From: Varanus komodoensis
Taxonomy: Eukaryota; Chordata; Lepidosauria; Squamata; Varanidae
DNA: 64,000 nucleotides
Assembly: GCF_004798865.1 (NCBI RefSeq)
Contig: NW_025335922.1
Coordinates: 7,208,695-7,272,694 of the forward strand
Reading direction: 5' to 3'
Numbering within the stretch: position 1 is the stretch's first letter; each line of letters begins with the position of its first letter. This document shows positions 61,511 through 64,000 of the stretch, piece after piece. The position numbers and the translations under genes are program-made. The notes beneath the pieces were generated by a model that saw only the letters and a program-made list of their open reading frames with translations, searched no databases and was not told the origin of the DNA.

Positions 61511-63308
61511 TCTCATATGCATAGTACATAGAAGTTCCTAAAGAATAATCACATGTAGTCTGAAACACAGGAGTTGGGGAAAGGGGGCGAGTGCCTTGGC
61601 CATCTACTACAACTGGCAGGCCGTTAGTTCCAGATTCAACACTACTGAGATGTGCAGCTCTATGAAAGATCATTCCCTCATCTATGACCAATATTAGTGT
61701 CTGCATGCAATACTCAAATTAAGTATGGCTTCATGAGAAAGCAGATACATATAGTCACAATTTATATTGGTAGCCACAAAGTTAACATTAGAAGTCTATC
61801 AGGCACAGAAAGCTTTGGTTTTCCCCATTTGCTTGTGAATATTTGCATTGCAATGGAAAGCTCCTGCCAGTTCTATCACTTCACCTCTGGAGGGAGCCAG
61901 AGATTTTGTTCCCACAAACCAGGTTGCTGGGATACACCTTAAGGTTTCTGTAAGCTTTCTTGTGAGTAAAAGAAATAGAGGAAGATTCTCTCTGTGTGTG
62001 TGTGCCGGCATGTGTGTTAAGGCAATACATGCATAGTACTAAAGTTTGATCTTATTTACTCAGCCCTGTCAAGGTCACCAGCTCAAACTCCCAAACTCTA
62101 CTTGATCAATTTAATCTGATACTGTACCTATTTTAAGTATATGAAAGATTATGTTCTGCTCTTCTAGTGCCTGTGCATCAATCAAGGCAACTAACACTTA
62201 AAAGCAACCATGAAAAACAATAAAATTCTAATGAAACAAACAATCCCCACAAACAAATCCCTGAAGTATAATGAAAAGAGAGACAGGTGCAGCAGATAAA
62301 AGAGAGGTCCTGGATAAAACCATACACATCTAGTAAAACAAAAGCTTTCCTTAAACAGGAATGGTTTTACCATATGGAACAACACTGAAAGAAAGCCAAG
62401 AGAGCCTCCACAGGCAAAGAATCCCACAATTAATGTGCCCACAGAGGAGGGCCTCTCTCTCACCCCCAGAGCTGAGTCTCCGCTATAAATAGCCAGGACA
62501 CAGGGATGGGAGGAGGGGTTCTGTGTTGGGGCATCCTACTGAAAAGGCACTGTGGGGCTCCTTTTCATTGCTCCTTTAGAAATCAGTATCCATTTTTTTA
62601 ATGCTTGGTCAATGCTATTTTCCCTTTTTTAGCATGTTATACTTGTCATGCTTCAGTGTTTTGCTCCTTTTACAGACACTCTTGAACTTGGACGAGGAGG
62701 AAGAGGAGGAAAGACTGTATCTTGTCTCTACTACGTGAATCCTAAGTCCTTTTACTGTGCTCAGCCAGCTATATCTTGGTGCTGCAGTAATTGGTGATAA
62801 CCTAGCACAGGACAATTATGTTCTTCTGGTACAGCTTTAACCAAAAGATCAAATAGACTCCTGGCTTTCAAACTGGTGCAAGACAGCCCAAGGTACAATG
62901 TATGAATCCAGAATCCAGAATCCAGTGCACAGAAGATACAGAAAGTCTTCAACAATGAATACTGGAGCAGTGAGGAAGGGACAGGACTCTTCAGAATGAC
63001 AGCTACCTGTGAAAGTATTAGAAAGTATGTAATAGAAAAAAAGGTGTATGTTTTAATATTGTTGGAGAGATACGAAGCCTTCAGGCAAGGCATTCTGTTG
63101 ACTTACTGGCTAATTGAGGAAACTTCATTGTATACGTATTTTCTATTTAAACCTTTTATTTCAACAAACCAGTTATTCTTGTGCAGCAATTCTATTTGCT
63201 GTAATGTGGCTTTTCATAATATATTTATGTTCAATTTGGCTTCACCTTGCAAAAGAGAAGCAAGCACATTTTCATGTAAGACATATACAAGACCTTCTGG
63301 TAATATGG

Positions 63309-63309
<1 letters not shown>

Positions 63310-63394
<85 letters not shown>
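63310..63394. repeat. compound microsatellite (CA)n(GA)n
   Basis: About 18 CA units followed directly by about 24 GA units, uninterrupted. The overlapping open frames are artefacts. Confidence 0.97.
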
Positions 63395-63396
<2 letters not shown>

Positions 63397-64000
63397 TTGT
63401 ACCCATATGGAAAATTGAGTACTTCTGAAAATGCTCTCCACCCCTACAATCTCTTTAAGCCCACATTTGGCACAAACAACGTATGAACCTCAAATCAAAG
63501 AAAACCAAATCAAGATTATGATCAGCAAAACTGCTGTAGGTTTCCTAAGAAAAAAGGTCAAATGAACCCATTCCATTCACACATTCAAGAACCCCAAACC
63601 TGCTGCTGAACTGCCAAACAGCCACATTCTCTGCCATACACATATTTGATGCATATGAGAAGGAGCTCGGTGCGCATACCAACATACACACATATGGCTC
63701 ATGCAAGGCAGGATTCTCACTGGCCCAGAAATAGTGGAATGGTGGCAAATTTTGAAGCATCGGTGCTTACCAGGCAAACCCCCATTGCCACATCCTCGAA
63801 AGCTGGCAGCTGTGTCCATCCACCTCTCCCTCTCCCTCTCTGTGCCATGCATCTTCTCAAATCAGGTCTGAATCAGACCAAGCCACCATTCAAAACCCTG
63901 AGCCACCATATTTCCTTCCAGGAGCAAGAGACTGGAATCCATGTTTGCCTCTGCTACTGCAAGGATTGCAGCTAAGCTAAAAAAAGAACAGAGAAGCCTA

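Larger units (their letters stand above)
57321..64000 (-). other. TBXAS1: TBXAS1 intron upstream of exon 57224-57320, open at right window edge
   Basis: This lies 5' of the exon on the minus strand. I looked for the preceding coding segment (the equivalent of human QGFWESQMELRKLYGPLCG) and did not find it, so the intron continues past the window. It contains a TIR element, a LINE-tail repeat, two MITE copies, a SINE and microsatellites, listed separately. I see nothing recognisable in 57325-57720, 58620-59880, 59975-60455, 60610-61200, 61510-63305 or 63400-64000. Confidence 0.75.

Noticed and set aside
63214-63441. Open frames with Thr-His or Ser-Leu runs
   Set aside because: They arise from the (CA)n(GA)n microsatellite.
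63577-63852. Possible upstream TBXAS1 exon with a gtaagc-type donor near 63769
   Set aside because: The encoded peptide does not resemble the expected P450 segment, and the upstream part is a GA-rich run.

Overview
The window is a non-coding-rich stretch of a reptile genome, most likely a squamate (lizard-type). The evidence is the repeat mix: DIRS-type tyrosine-recombinase retroelements, a nearly full-length RTE/BovB LINE, L2 and CR1 LINEs, tRNA-derived SINEs, palindromic MITEs and a hAT-like MITE with an 8-bp target duplication, together with vertebrate-style split coding exons. There is no bacterial-style gene organisation; the long open frames are all transposon-derived.

The host gene is thromboxane A synthase 1 (TBXAS1, CYP5A1), transcribed from high to low coordinates (minus strand). 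Two consecutive coding exons are visible. The first (57224-57320) encodes the segment beginning [16 protein letters not shown]; the second (9622-9738) encodes TPDLVSKPFADS and carries the P450 helix-C WxxxR motif. They join in phase after a Met codon, so everything between them (about 47.5 kb) is one intron. Positions 1-9621 lie in the next intron and 57321-64000 in the preceding one. I found no other exon in the window.

Layout. 1-5630: a DIRS element on the minus strand whose far end leaves the window. 5631-9621: intron with a SINE, an old palindromic repeat, a candidate RFX/E-box regulatory site and large microsatellites. 9622-9738: exon. 9739-24130: intron with CR1, SINE, L2 and MITE relics. 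24134-27243: nearly full-length BovB LINE (minus). 27265-34800: L2 relics, a clean hAT-type MITE and a SINE. 34900-40292: a second, rearranged DIRS element in two opposed arms around foreign DNA, including a 152-bp segment that recurs at 97% identity 23 kb away. 41110-43520: a 5'-truncated L2 with a long open reverse-transcriptase frame. 43530-57223: sparse old repeats. 57224-57320: exon. 57321-64000: TIR element, LINE-tail repeat, MITEs, a nested SINE/MITE, and the second copy of the 152-bp segment.

No undescribed multi-gene system is visible. The most unusual items are the opposed-arm DIRS locus with its duplicated segment, the DIRS circle-junction-like sequence at the left edge, the hairpin shared by the 3' tails of the L2 copies and the SINEs, and the palindromic RFX-like site flanked by two E-boxes.
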